Of a stretch of 64,000 nt of DNA, positions 24,201 to 35,405 are shown one piece after another. Position numbers and translations under genes: made by a program. The notes beneath the pieces are model-generated. The model saw only the letters and a program-made list of their open reading frames with translations, ran no database searches and was not told where the DNA came from. The first letter of the stretch is position 1, and each line of letters begins with the position of its first letter. Source of the DNA: Pascua guehoae (lineage: Eukaryota > Basidiomycota > Tremellomycetes > Trichosporonales > Trichosporonaceae); the NCBI GenBank assembly GCA_001600415.1, contig BCJX01000016.1, forward strand, positions 499,301 to 563,300. The letters are read 5' to 3'.

Positions 24201-25660
24201 GGTCTTGTACTCGTCCACCTGCTTGCCCTCGAGGAGCTGCGTATTGAGTTCATACTTTGAATGCACGACCTTTGCCGGATCGGGCTTCTTGTCGTTTGGA
24301 TCCTTGCGCTTGCGCTCGAGACCCATGGACGAGAAAAAGTCGCCGCTGCCCGCAGAGCGAACCGGCGCGTCGCCAGCGAGGGTACCGCCGTTACCCCCGT
24401 CGTCGTCGGGGCCGAGCATCCACGCCTCGCGTCGCTCAGTCGTCTCGGTCGCGACCGCAGGAGGTGATTTGGCGCCCGACGCAGCCGTAGACTTGAGCGG
24501 GAGTGAGTCCGCAGTCGGGATCGTGCCGAGTGCACTCTGGTCGTTAGTATACGGTTCCATTTTGGCTGTCACGGCAAGCGCTGTCACTCTTCTGAACTTC
24601 GTTGTGGCTGGAGGCCACACTACAGCGCGACTCTCAAGCCATCTCTGTCATTCACCTACAACCGCAGCTCAACCACTCCCTGCCGTCCTACTGCAACTAG
24701 AGAACACCTCAGGCTCCACCCACTCGCCCAGTCAAGTGCGTTCAGAAAGTGCAGACGAGCCAATCCGTCCAACACCAGATGTTCTTGACCCCGAACACCG
24801 AGCAGGATTCAGGAACGGCCATTGCACAAGAGAACATCTCCGATACGAAGGTTAATGTCCATCAAGGCCGCAGACCAGGCGAGGATGAGAGGGACAAGGC
24901 CCTCCTTGAACACTTCACACCTCGAACTAGAATTGTAACCACACCTGCCGAGATATGGTGGAAATGGGACTGACCACTCCAACTTGCCGAGTTGGTGGAT
25001 CTTGGAGACTTCAACCACAGAGTACTAGCAGACAACGACGGCCTCTGGGGCCGGGTGCAACTCGTACCAGACTGCGTCCAGACCTCACACACCTCATGCC
25101 AACACCCTAGTCCCACTTCTTATCCTTTGCCAAACCAAACACGACCCAACCCAACCCCAATCCAAACCCCAAACCAACCCCAACCCTCGCCACTATCCAA
25201 GCCATATCCCAGTACTCACCACCGCATCAATCTCCTTTTCGACCCACATATCCCCATCGTCATCCACGACCTCGACCCCCTCCCTCCGCTTGCCCCTGTC
25301 CTTGTCGCGCCGCCGCTCCCGCCGTTCGTCCCGCTCACGCTCGCGCTCGCGGCGTGCGCGCTTGCGTTCCCGCCGTTCTTCCTCGGTCTCGTCACGCTCG
25401 TCGGGCGAGTGGCGCGATTTGTGTCTGCGTTCACGGTCGCGGTCGCGGTCGTGGTCGCGGTCGCGGTCTCGATGCCTGTCGCGGTCACGATCACGATCAC
25501 GCTCGCGGTCCCGGTCGCGGTCCCGGTCGCCATCGCGGTGTGTGGAACGCCGGTCGCGGTCGTCGCTCCGGTGCTTGCGGTCGCGGTCTTTGTGGTCTTT
25601 GCGGTCGCTGCGTCGTGGGGAGCGCGAGCGCGAGCGCGAGCGGCGGGAAGAGTCGCCCAT
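21215..25660 (-). CDS. CWF19: Cwf19-like spliceosome-associated factor
   Basis: Seven exons on the minus strand, 25660-25220, 24536-24197, 24108-23237, 23141-22883, 22758-22541, 22210-21807 and 21377-21215, give 898 residues with matching phases throughout. Residues 1-147 are an RS/RD/RE-rich tail beginning MGDSSRRSRSRSRSPRR. Then come TIPTADSLPLKS, REAWMLGP, PGGPGYQWRMMKLRRLYEQ and RYNADDDEVTLGELVRQERF. The first CwfJ C-terminal domain starts near residue 640 (RAMDECPFCF, PGHCLIVPIQHC, a HIT-like His-containing motif). The second follows (FPPYFAAEIIGNVLDLEPRKW, ending LQEGA). Cwf19 binds the intron-lariat spliceosome and stimulates its disassembly by the Prp43/Drn1-type pathway. Four introns are unusually long (683, 330, 429 and 124 nt). 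Exon 1 is separated by 683 nt; its link rests on phase, a CTAAC branch site at 24546 and the expected RS-rich N-terminus. Confidence 0.85.
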
Positions 25661-26447
25661 GGTCTTGGTCTGCTTGGTAGTCTGTGTTATCTAAAGGGAA
25701 GAGTAGTGGTGGACAATGAATGGAGTGGGCGAACCAGATCGAGTTTGGCAAACTAAGATCAGCCGAGCAGGTGACCATGACGTCGAATGTGGACAAGGGT
25801 TACGTAACATTACAATCTTCCCCCAGTTAGTACCAGCGCTACGGCCGGGCCAATACCCAGTCGTGCGGTCGCGATCTCTATGTGCATTGTCAAACTGAAC
25901 ATCGAAAGCCGTGCTAACGCGCACCATGTTCCCAAAACAGCCTGCAACCTGCAACGTGGACGCGCGTGGACGACTTGGAGTGACAGGATGCATGTCCTTC
26001 CACCGACTACAGACGATGGGGGGGCGTTCCCAATCACAACCGGGCAGAGACACTAGCGTGGCGACACCTGCTTAGGGGGGTCGACAGGCGACGAGTGATA
26101 GATGTATGGAAGTGTACGGTGGTGCTGACGATGAGGGGCTGCTGCGGCAGTTGCCCTCGGTGCTATATGATGTGCGGGGATCAATCTATGAGCGGATATG
26201 GCGGCGTACGGAGCGCACGCCGCCGATGCGGGATGTTTTGCGAGCCAGAGGAAACAGACAAGAGCGAAGGGAAGAAGAGGTCGTAAAGGTTGGGGGAAAG
26301 ATGTTTGGACAACAGTAAAAGTCGGCCGGTCGTCGGGTCAGGCGCGTGGATGCGTGACAAGTCGTGTGCTGGCGATTACCGTTCTCACCCGCCCGCGCAG
26401 TTTGGACAGCGCTGCGGGGGAGAGCGGGAGACGACAAGCACCGCCGT
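25661..26447. other. Spacer between CWF19 5' end and importin alpha 3' end
   Basis: Both neighbours are on the minus strand, so this holds the CWF19 promoter and the importin alpha terminator. I see no gene, TATA box or repeat. Confidence 0.6.
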
Positions 26448-28672
26448 TTACTGGCCGCCAAAGTTGAAGCCACCAGAAGGAGCCGCGGGGGCCTGGAATG
26501 TGTACTGGCCAGAGGCGTCGACACCAGGCTGGGCCGCAGGGTCGACCTCGTCCTCCTCGTCGTCGGGGAAGAACTCTGGAAGACGGTTAGCCGCCGCACA
26601 GGTTACTCCAACCATGTATACTCACTGTCCATGATGTAGAAGCACTTCTTGTAGATTTCGAGGTTCTCGTGGTGCTGGAGGTTGTGGATGGCGTGCATGC
26701 CGCCGGCCTCCTCAATGTACTGGGCGTACTGGTTGACGGCACCGGGTCCCGCAGCCTCCTTGTCAATCTCACCGACCTTGAGAATGTTCTCGAGGCCGTC
26801 GAGGGCAACCTGGATAATCTTGTTGTCCATGGACTGCAAGAGGTCGCACATGGGCTTGATGCAGCCCTGGCTGACAAGGTAGCGGATCTGGTTGGGCTCC
26901 GAGAGACCGCCCGACGTGGCGTTCGAGATGGCCCAGCACGCCTCCTTCTTGGTCTTAAAGTCGGCGTTCTGGAGAATGTTGATGAGGGGCAGGATAATGT
27001 TGGCGTCAATGATGGCCTGGATCTGGTGGGGCGAGCCGGCAGTGATGTTGGAAATGGTCCAGCACGCCTCCTTGCGAATGCCGTCCTTGGGCGACGAGAG
27101 CAGGCTGAGGAGCGCGGGGAGAGCACCCGAGGCAATGATGACCTGGGTCTGGAGGTCGTCGCCAGTGACAATGTTGCCGACCGAGCGGAGAGCAGGGGTC
27201 TGCACAGCAGTCGAGGGGTGCATGAGCAGGTCGACGAGACGGCGGCAGACACCGCTCTCGATGACGGCCTGGATCTTGTCGTTGGTGCCATCAGAGAGGT
27301 ACGAGATGGCCCAGCACGCGTCGATGAGGACCTCGTCGTCAAGCGAGTAGATGAGCTTGGAAAGGACGGGGAGCGCAGGCGAGATGAGCTCCCAGTTGGG
27401 CTGGGGCTGCTTGCCACGGCAGAAGTTGGACAGAGTCCAGGTGGCGTTGCGGAGCATGGAGAGCTTGTGGTTTTCGTTCAGGAGCTGGAGCAGAGGCTGG
27501 AGCGCGCCCTGGCTGAGAACGTGGTCGCGGCAGCGAGGCGAGTCGCCAGCAATGTTACCGAGCGCCCAAACACTGTGCTGTTAGCAGGGGTCTCGGAAAG
27601 TCAGGGCAGACTCACGCCTGCTCGCGGACGTCGAGGACAGGAGACGAGAGAAGACGGATGAAGAGGGGGACGGCACCGGCGGCAATGACGACCTGGGTGT
27701 GGTCCGACGTGCCCGAGGCAATGTTGGTGAGGGCCCAGGCGGCCTCAAACTGGAGCATCGTGTCCGACGAGTCGAGGAACTCGACGAATCGGGGAACGAC
27801 GCCGCAGTCAATCACACGGTCAATCGGAGGGTTCTTCTCCTTGGAGAGCAGCTTGCGGAACTTGGTCGTCGCGTCGAGCTGCTTGTCCGAGTCGTTCGAG
27901 TAGACATCCTGGAGCATGGTCGGGAGCGTGTCGGTGAGAGCAGAGTCGCCGAGCTCCTCGACATCGTCGTCAGAGTCGAGACCATCGTCGGCAATGGGCT
28001 GGAAGTTGCGGCGCTTGGCAATCGACTCCTCGCGCTGGGCATGGTTAGCATCATGTGCATGCGTGCGTGTGTGTTGTGGTTGTGGGTGGCGAATGAAAGG
28101 CAGGCAGGCAGGCGACGCAGCGCCGTGGTGGCCTGATGACGTGGTGGGGTGCGATGGCCAAAAGCGTCGTGCACGAGCGTGAATAAACACTCCGCGATCA
28201 CAGCACAGCGGCGATGGCGAGAGATGTTGGGTGGCCAAGGCACCCAGTCTGGGGTGGTCTGAACACCACACGGGCACCGTCACATCTTGTATCATAGTCC
28301 CCTCGTCCAGCAGGTCCAAACAGCCTTGGGCGGCGACCATTGCATTTACGCGGTGGCACGGCCTGTGCACGAGGGGAGGGGGGCCGCCTTGATGCATGAC
28401 AAACACGCACCTTTTGCCTACGGATCTCGACCTGGGCCTCTTCACGGCGGCGACGGAGCTGCAAGTTAGCAAGAGTGGTTTTGTGACGGGACGCGTGAGA
28501 CGCGTGAGATGGGTGGAGGAAGGTGGGAGAAGGTTGGTCGTTTTGTGGGTGCGAGAGAACAGCGAGGGAGGGGAGGGGAGACGGGAAGGTGAGAAATACA
28601 CACCTCTGCCGCAGAGAACTGGGTGCGGCCCTTGAAGTTTGAGCGGCGGTGGTCGAGGTTGCGGGTTTCCAT
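26448..28672 (-). CDS. SRP1: Importin subunit alpha (karyopherin alpha)
   Basis: Exons on the minus strand are 28672-28604, 28458-28411, 28034-27616, 27572-26626 and 26575-26448, giving 536 residues, the usual family length. The importin-beta-binding domain is built from the first three exons ([43 protein letters not shown]). About ten armadillo repeats follow, with the NLS-binding Trp/Asn arrays visible as [46 protein letters not shown] and [10 protein letters not shown]. The C-terminus carries an acidic patch ([11 protein letters not shown]), the Cse1-binding region, and a Gly-rich end. It carries classical NLS cargo into the nucleus with importin beta. The tiny 48-nt second exon between introns of 145 and 376 nt is notable; the other two introns are 43 and 50 nt. 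Confidence 0.95.
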
Positions 28673-29360
28673 CGTAAAGTGGGGTGTGGGGGTGGTTGAA
28701 GGAGGAGGAGGAAAGGGGGAAGGAGGAAAGAAAAGACGACAAGAGGGGAATGGGTTTGGGGGGGGGGGGGGGGGGGTTGGGTATTTTTTGAGTGAAGGAG
28801 AAAGAACAACGAGTGGTGGGATTGTTGTTACAGCCAGGTGCACACTGCGACACGACCCAGCCAGCCAGGACCCCAGTCAGGTTGCCAGCCAGGCTGGTGG
28901 GTGGGAGCAACCTGGACCAGCCAAAAGTGGTGCAGGCAGGCAGCGTAGCACAGCCCAGCTCGCGCGCGCGCGCTCTCGCCCAGGTCGGCTCCTTCCCCTG
29001 CTTGCCCTGCCCGCTGCGCCGCCTGGCCGCCACTTGCCCGTCTGACGCGCACACGCGCATGCATCCAAACTCTGTAGCTCGTTGCTTGTTGGCACAAGAG
29101 CAAAACCGAATGCGGAATCAAATAAATCCTATTATGACGTGAGGCCACACTAGCAGTCCTACCACACAGCAAAAAACACAGTGGCGGCATAAGAGCCGAG
29201 GGAGGACCGAATTTTAGGTGGGGCCCAATAGGCTCACGCGACTAACCTCATGGTTACTGCCAGGCAACGCCAAGGACGGGAAGACGGTGCGAGATGCAAC
29301 GCGGTGAACAGTGTGGCACAGAGATGCAAGTGAATGCGACACGACTCTATGTTTATATAT
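28673..29360. other. Promoter of importin alpha and 3' region of QRI7
   Basis: This contains a 19-nt poly-G run near 28757-28775 within a purine-rich segment (28690-28780), just upstream of the importin alpha start. I see no open reading frame of note beyond antisense and leader frames. Confidence 0.65.
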
Positions 29361-31384
29361 CTACTGACGGTAAGCCGATTCGGGCACATCGTCATAGAGT
29401 GACTCGAGCGACCACTTTTTCCGAATGGGCAAGTCAAACCCTTCTCCGATCAGGCCCTGCTGGAGGCGCAAGATGGCCGCCCAGGCGATCATGGCCGCAT
29501 TGTCTGGGGTCAACGAATGCCGGCAAGGTGATGTGTCAAGGGAACAGCGCGCAGCGTGTGAAGCGGGGACATACCTGTACACAGTGGAATGGGAGGGTAA
29601 GCGAGCGGGATGGGTTCGGGGCCGATCGAGTCAAGCATCTCGCGCATCCTGCCGTCAGTCTTTGGACCCCTGCGAAGCTGTTTCCAGTCGGCCGACACGA
29701 CGCACTTTTCACGGAGGTACTTGTTACTCCCGACACCGCCAGAGACAATGACGCCCTTGACAGGCATGTCTGACGTGTTGATCGCGAGGCGGACCTTGTC
29801 GACCACATGCCCGACCGCTGCCTCCTGGAACCGCCTGCTGACTTCCTGCTGCACGTTGAGAGGAATCTTCATCTTGAGATTCGAAAAGGCACTCTTGGCG
29901 AGCTTCTCCGTCGAGGCGAGCAGGCCTGCAAAGCTAAATGCCAGTTGGCTTGCGGTCTTGTTGGCTGAGAGCGGGCGCTTGAGCTGCTTCAATGGCTCGG
30001 TGTCGAATGGTGGTAGAGGCGCACGCGCGGCGTATTCCTCGAGGACAGGGCCATAGCCGAGAGTCTCTGATGGCGGGAGCTGGAGGAGACGTGCAGTTTT
30101 GTCAAATGCGTCTCTGTGGTGTCAGGGCCCAACGTCCTCCGGTACCTCGGTGCAATTGACACTGCAGCACAGCATCGCAATGCCCCAACTGCGAACGCTG
30201 CTGACGCCAGCGCTCGCTCCCGACTCACCCCATACAGTTGTCCAGAGTAGTCATGACAATCTTAAACTTGTGCATCGACTCGGCGAGAACAAGCTGCGTA
30301 TGCCCCCCGCTCACGAGGAGGATGAGGAAGGGAAACTGTGGCGGCTCGGCTTCGGTGAGGAGGGGCGTCAAGGCATGCGCCTGCATGTGGTGCACGCCGA
30401 CGAGGGGCACGCCAGTGGCTCCTGCGAGTGCCTTTGCCGACGTCGCGCTGATGGTCAGGCAGCCAAACATTCCCGGTCCGCGCGTGTACGCGATCGCGTC
30501 GAGGTCGGTGAGGGTCAGATTGGCCGTCTTGAGGGCTTTGGAGATGGCGACGGGCTGGTGTTAGCGGGCACCCGGGAAGTGAGTACTGAATGAGTCTCCA
30601 GGGCGGGTAGAGGCGCTTCGGGTAATGTCCGCCAACAAAAGGCGCTCGTCAAGGGTGACATGCCATGTTGGTGGCAGGAAGCCCCACAACTCGTCCCGTA
30701 GGAGGAGGAAGGTGGAGCTCGCGAGGCGCCATGTCCCCTCGAAGGAACAATGAGCTCTCCATGTGTCTAGTGCTCAAGGAGAAACGATGAGCACTCGGGT
30801 ATGTCTCCCCTTCAAGGCACAACGTCGAACTCTCGAACATGTCTTCCAAGGCATTGGCAAGGCCGAGGCGCGCACATGAACGCACACACGTTCCCCCAGC
30901 CATACTGGCCCATGGCGTATAGCATTGCAGACAAGTGGTATGATGGAGGAGAGGCGCAGAACATCGTAGCAGCTCACACGCAGCCTTGACTCACCATGTT
31001 GCTCATATGCGCCTCCTGTGCCATGATGGGATGGATGCCGCCAAACTTGGTATTGATATTGTGCTGCTTCATGACGACGTTGGCGAGAATCTCCCGCTCC
31101 GACGTGACGATGGCCGCGCACGTGTCGTCTGCGGATGACTCGAGGGCAAGGACACGCAGCGGGCGCGACGAGCTCGAACTCGAGCTCGAGCTCGTGGCAG
31201 CGGACTGGGTCGGGGAAGAGGAGGCCGACGCGGTGGACGGTGGAGACGAGTCACGGGCCACACTGGACATTGCGAGCGTGCGCCGCGCGGCCGGGGAGGC
31301 CACGCAGCGTAGTGCGGTAGCTGTGCGTCCTGGCCACATGCTCGGTCCTGCGAGGTGCGCCGTGCCCCGGAGCGTGGAGAACAT
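29361..31384 (-). CDS. QRI7: Mitochondrial tRNA threonylcarbamoyltransferase Qri7 (Kae1/TsaD family)
   Basis: Exons on the minus strand are 31384-30995, 30554-30229, 30113-29575 and 29503-29361, giving 465 residues. The first about 70 residues are Arg/Ser-rich with almost no acidic residues (MFSTLRGTAHLAGPSMWPGR), as in a mitochondrial presequence. This separates it from cytosolic Kae1. The catalytic body starts at VLALESSADDTCAAIV. It contains the GGIHPIMAQEAH segment, the metal-binding HHMQAHA (HxxxH), LLVSGGHTQL, SFAGLLAS and GVIVSGGVGSNKYLRE, and ends with LCTDNAAMIAWAAI, all hallmarks of the family. The enzyme makes t6A37 in mitochondrial tRNAs that read ANN codons, using threonylcarbamoyl-AMP. 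The first intron is 440 nt, the others 115 and 71 nt. The start at 31384 is preferred over 31465 because it gives the cleaner presequence. Confidence 0.92.
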
Positions 31385-31736
31385 GGTTGCTGGGGATAAT
31401 GCAAGGGAATGAATACCAAGGTGGAAACGTCGAAAAGTGGAGGCAGGTTGAAATGTGGAGGTCATGTGCCTGGGCTTGGTCTGTGGCAGACGCAGTTAGG
31501 AGGGTGGCGAACGCCGCCACTATTGTGCATGGTGGGAACATGTTGTTCTTGCCTTCAAGTGGTGAATTTGGCCCAGAGTAGTCGCACAAAACGTTACATG
31601 ATGACCTGATATTGGCTGGGGAGTTGGAAACAGGCATGGTATGGACAATTACGGGGATACGGCTTTCACGCTTTCGCTTCACTACCCTCTTTCCCGCCCG
31701 AACCCCCCCCCTCCCTGCCCCCCGGCCCTGGCAACC
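31385..31736. other. Spacer between QRI7 5' end and DUF4246 3' end
   Basis: It holds the QRI7 promoter and the DUF4246 terminator, with a C-rich run at 31700-31725. I see no gene. Confidence 0.6.
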
Positions 31737-33869
31737 CTAGTGCTCGCAGAAACTCCACGTGCTGGCGTGGATCGTCTTCCCCGTTTTGACGTCGAGTTCT
31801 TTGCGCTCCTCGATCAGCTCTTCACGGAGCTGCCTTGCCTCTGCCGTGCTGTACGGGCACCCGAGCTCGTCACGGACCATCTTGCAGAGTTCGACGGGGA
31901 GGAGCTTTTCGTACCCGATCACGCCCCAGTGTTGCTGTTGGGGTGGGACGTTGGCCGTGGACAGAATGGGGAGTGCAGGATCGACAAGGAAGAATGCGAC
32001 AATCTTGCGGTGTCCGGGCTTGGACTTGTCGGCGAGCTCAAACGGCATGACGCAGTGCTGGTAGACATTGGGAAAGACGAGCATGCGCCCCTGGCGGGTG
32101 AGCACGTCGCCGAGTCGAATCACTGTGCTGTGGGAGGTGGTGTGGTCGTAATGGTGGAAAAACGGCTCGTGCAGATGTTGCCTGTAGTTGTATCCCTCCA
32201 TTGACATGTTTTCGGCGTCGCTCGGGGTCTGGAACGCGAGTCGGCTTTCAGTGATGTTGTCATTGTCGTAGTAGTAGAGCGCCGTCGCGCAAATGTGCTC
32301 GTTCAACTGGCCCTCGATGTGCCACGAGCCCCCGTCGTAGCTGGGCTTGTCGGGTGTGAGGTGAATGTTGGCAAGCTTGACAATGACCTGCAGACGTGTA
32401 GTGTCAAAGCCGGCAGTGCTGCCCGTCTTGTAGTCCTTGTACCCGAGGAATTTGTAGCTGATGGGCTCGGGTTGGGTGATAGAGTGCGTCTCCTCGAACC
32501 ACGCTTCGCCATCCTCTGTGTTGCCACTCGATGCACTCGAGTGGTCGTCGTCGTCGTCGTCGTCAGGAGCATTGCCACTGGCGGCGTTGCCCGAGCCCGT
32601 GCCATCGCTGTCGTTTCCTTCGTCGTCGTTGCCTTCGTCGTCGTCCTCCTTTGTCTGTTCACCTGCCGCAATGCTCAGTTCTTCTTCCACTTCGGCATGC
32701 AGGTCCACTCCGTTGTGTGCCGTCTCCATTGCCTCAGAGTGACCCGATGCCTTGGCTCTGTCTTCCTGTTCATCCCGGTTGTCGGCGGCACGATTAATTT
32801 CTCCGTCGCTCTCGGCATTGTCGGCGCCGTTGTCGCCGCCCTCATCTTCCTTGTCGCCCTCCTCCCCGACGTCGTCCTCTCCCACGAAATTGTTCCTCCC
32901 AGGAGCTCGCCACCCGTGGGGCCTGTTGTACAAGGAGCATTCGCCAGCCTCATCGCAAATATCTGGCACCAGGCAATCGTGAACACCATCGTAACAGACA
33001 ATGCGCGAGCGATCCCAGCCTTCACGTCTCTTTTGCCAGGTCATGACGCGGTCGTAGGTTGCGTGCAGGAGCGGGAGTGCGTGGCCAAGCACCTTTTCCA
33101 GCACGGCGTACAGGTCGCGGTGGTGTTTCGGGTGGAGATTGTTAATGTACGAGGCAAACTTGGGTCCTGTTGGTGTGAGGTCGACTTCAGCGGGGAGCCA
33201 CTGAAACTTGTGCGACGTCAAGCGGTTAGGGGTGCGAAATTCATGTGGGGTGGGGATGGTGACGCCCGAGCCGAACGCGCCAAGACAGTCGTCGAGGCCG
33301 ATTACGCGGTCGGTGAGCAGGCGCGTCTTGCCGAACACGAGCGGCCAGAGGGACGGGTGGACGAGATCGAGCACCTTGCCATCGCTCCCTGGGTGCCAGT
33401 CGCGCTCGTAAAGGGGCACGTTTTCGAGGGGCTTCACCGCCGCGACGACCTCGCGGCGAAGCTTGTCCGGGATCGCGTCCGTCTTGAATGCCGACGCGGC
33501 TCCGTCGAGCACTGACGTGATCCCCCCGTTGGTCTCAAAGAGCTTGGCCTTGTCGCGCAGTTCGGCCACGCAAAAGGACCACATCTTGTCGGAAAACCCA
33601 CGGTGCAGCGGGTACTTGCCCTTGTCGACATACTCGCGCAGCTCGGCGCGCCACTTGGAAACAATCGCTTCGTCGTGCACTTTGACGTGCCAGTCGGGCT
33701 TGTCCGTGACCTTGTCCATAAACCAGAGCATGGCACGCTCGCGCGTCGTGAGTGTGTTGGCCGCCCACTCGCCCTCGAGCACAGCAGACGGGAACCGGAC
33801 GCGGTCGTCCATGGACGGTGTAGTGATGAGGAGGTCCCAGCCGGGCCGGTTGACCTTGAAGCTTGACAT
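31737..33869 (-). CDS. DUF4246 protein, probable 2OG-Fe(II) oxygenase-like fold
   Basis: A single exon of 710 residues. DUF4246 signatures are clear: MWSFCVAELRDKA near the N-terminus, VHPSLWPLVFGKTRLL, SHKFQWLPAEV, SYINNLHP, then IHLTPDKPSYDGGSWHIEGQ, LNEHICATALYYYD, GRMLVFPNVYQHCV and PGHRKIVAFFLVDP. The HIE within SWHIEGQ, the later YQH, and the Arg in GHRKI are positioned like the HxE/D...H...R set of 2-oxoglutarate-dependent oxygenases. I therefore infer that fold; the substrate is unknown. Between about residues 330 and 465 there is an acidic, Asp/Glu/Asn/Ser-rich insert (for example DDDDDDDHSS) that splits the two halves and is probably disordered. Such proteins are widespread and often multicopy in fungi. 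There is no signal peptide. Confidence 0.85.
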   Translation of the reverse strand: MSSFKVNRPGWDLLITTPSMDDRVRFPSAVLEGEWAANTLTTRERAMLWFMDKVTDKPDWHVKVHDEAIVSKWRAELREYVDKGKYPLHRGFSDKMWSFCVAELRDKAKLFETNGGITSVLDGAASAFKTDAIPDKLRREVVAAVKPLENVPLYERDWHPGSDGKVLDLVHPSLWPLVFGKTRLLTDRVIGLDDCLGAFGSGVTIPTPHEFRTPNRLTSHKFQWLPAEVDLTPTGPKFASYINNLHPKHHRDLYAVLEKVLGHALPLLHATYDRVMTWQKRREGWDRSRIVCYDGVHDCLVPDICDEAGECSLYNRPHGWRAPGRNNFVGEDDVGEEGDKEDEGGDNGADNAESDGEINRAADNRDEQEDRAKASGHSEAMETAHNGVDLHAEVEEELSIAAGEQTKEDDDEGNDDEGNDSDGTGSGNAASGNAPDDDDDDDHSSASSGNTEDGEAWFEETHSITQPEPISYKFLGYKDYKTGSTAGFDTTRLQVIVKLANIHLTPDKPSYDGGSWHIEGQLNEHICATALYYYDNDNITESRLAFQTPSDAENMSMEGYNYRQHLHEPFFHHYDHTTSHSTVIRLGDVLTRQGRMLVFPNVYQHCVMPFELADKSKPGHRKIVAFFLVDPALPILSTANVPPQQQHWGVIGYEKLLPVELCKMVRDELGCPYSTAEARQLREELIEERKELDVKTGKTIHASTWSFCEH

Positions 33870-35405
33870 GGTGCAGAGTCAGGTGCGGGAGCGCGTTGTA
33901 TTAGAGCAAATGAGAGGGCAACTGGACGGGAAGAGACGCAATGCAACACATTCGCTCTGCTTATCGTATGAGAGTGTGAGCATGAACAAAGTAGAGCACG
34001 GGCCGCTGTCAGGGATGTTGCAGTACATGAAGCCGCGTCAGATCCAAAAAGACTGCCCTTAAGTGTTTCTGTCGGATCTGTGGCGTACCTGTTCGCGCGC
34101 GTCTCTTCTCCCGGAACGTTTGGTGATCGAGTGCTCTCTTCCACGCCTGGGGGTTGCACACTAACGGTGACGGTACAAGGGTCAGAAGGGGGGGTTTCAG
34201 AGGGCGGCTGGCAGTCAGAACAATGGAGCCTGTGAGGGGCAGTTTACAGTGAGAACAATGAATGTGGACGCGGCGGTAAGTGTCCGCCAGCGCGCTGGTG
34301 GGAAGAGTGCCAAGAAGAGTGCCACAGGGTATCTCCATCCAGGCTGTCTAGCGAAACGGGTATGGAAACACACGCATATTCCACATGTCCTGCCTTTCCA
34401 TGTCTCAATTGCATTCGTTGCCTCTTGAAGCCAACGCGACGACTTATCTCCCAAGGGTACTTGAGCTTGGAACGCAGTCGGGTCTTGGTGCTTGTGGCCT
34501 TGGTATTGTCTTTACATCATCCAAAGAGTGGCGAGCTGGTTTTCCTGCACGCGCACAACGCCTCTGCTCTCCCATTGATTGCTGCGAGTTATCCCACTCA
34601 TGCTCCCATCAATGAATGGCGCATCTCGTCAACATGTACACTGTGGCAGAACGAGTTGACGCAGGGCAAGACGGTCTGGGCGCGGGTGACTAGATCACTG
34701 TAGCCATTGGCCGAAGCACACTTTGGAGCGGGCATACATGCCTGTACCGAGATCTCCATGCTCGCTTGGACCTGTACCTCGTTCCAATTATGAACTGTCC
34801 TCAAGTCGACTGGATCGCATGTTATACTCTCCCGGCTCTAGCTCGGGGCCGTACACCACTCTGAACTGAATGGATGCGAGGCAGTGGCCGATACCTGGAT
34901 ATTGGATAGTAGCCGAGATAACCGACGCAGACGGTGTCGCCGAGCGTATCCGAGACGGTGACGATAACCTCACCGCCCCGCCGTCCTTGCATTCCTCGGC
35001 CATGCCTGTCAGTCTCTCAAGCAGGTGGTTCGTCGTACCAATGCGGCCACGACGATTGTCTTGGCAATGCGACCTCGAGCTTCTGGTAAGGGTGCCTGGA
35101 CACAGAGGCGGTGTCATGGACTCCGTGTTTGGAGGTCCGAGTCGGGTGGCGAGGCGTGGGATCCGACAATGGTGACACAGCTGACATCATGGGTGGTGTG
35201 GCTGTGCACCCCGATAGCGAGCTGTAGCGAGCACGCGCCGCCGCGACATGCGGGGTTACAATGATACTTAAGAAGGTGACAAGTGACCGCAATCCTCTTC
35301 TCAATCAAAACCCCTCAACCACGAGCACAAAGCAACAAACCGACACAACACTCGTACCTGTACACCCCTTTCCAAACCGACACCAACGCAACCACCCCGA
35401 CCACC
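33870..35405. other. Intergenic, nothing recognised
   Basis: About 1.5 kb between the divergent DUF4246 gene and the small gene at 35406. Base composition falls to near 50% GC in 34380-34800. I see no tRNA, TATA box or conserved frame. An A/C-rich leader begins about 35280 and runs into the next start codon. Confidence 0.5.

Noticed and set aside
24785..24870. A C/D snoRNA inside CWF19 intron 1 (TTGATGG ... CTGA on the minus strand)
   Set aside because: The C box is imperfect, no terminal stem is visible and I cannot name a target; a covariance search would decide.
27612..29060. A long minus frame reading through the first importin alpha introns
   Set aside because: The intron parts translate to Pro/Ser-rich junk, and splicing restores the canonical IBB domain. 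The 376-nt intron is not a multiple of three.
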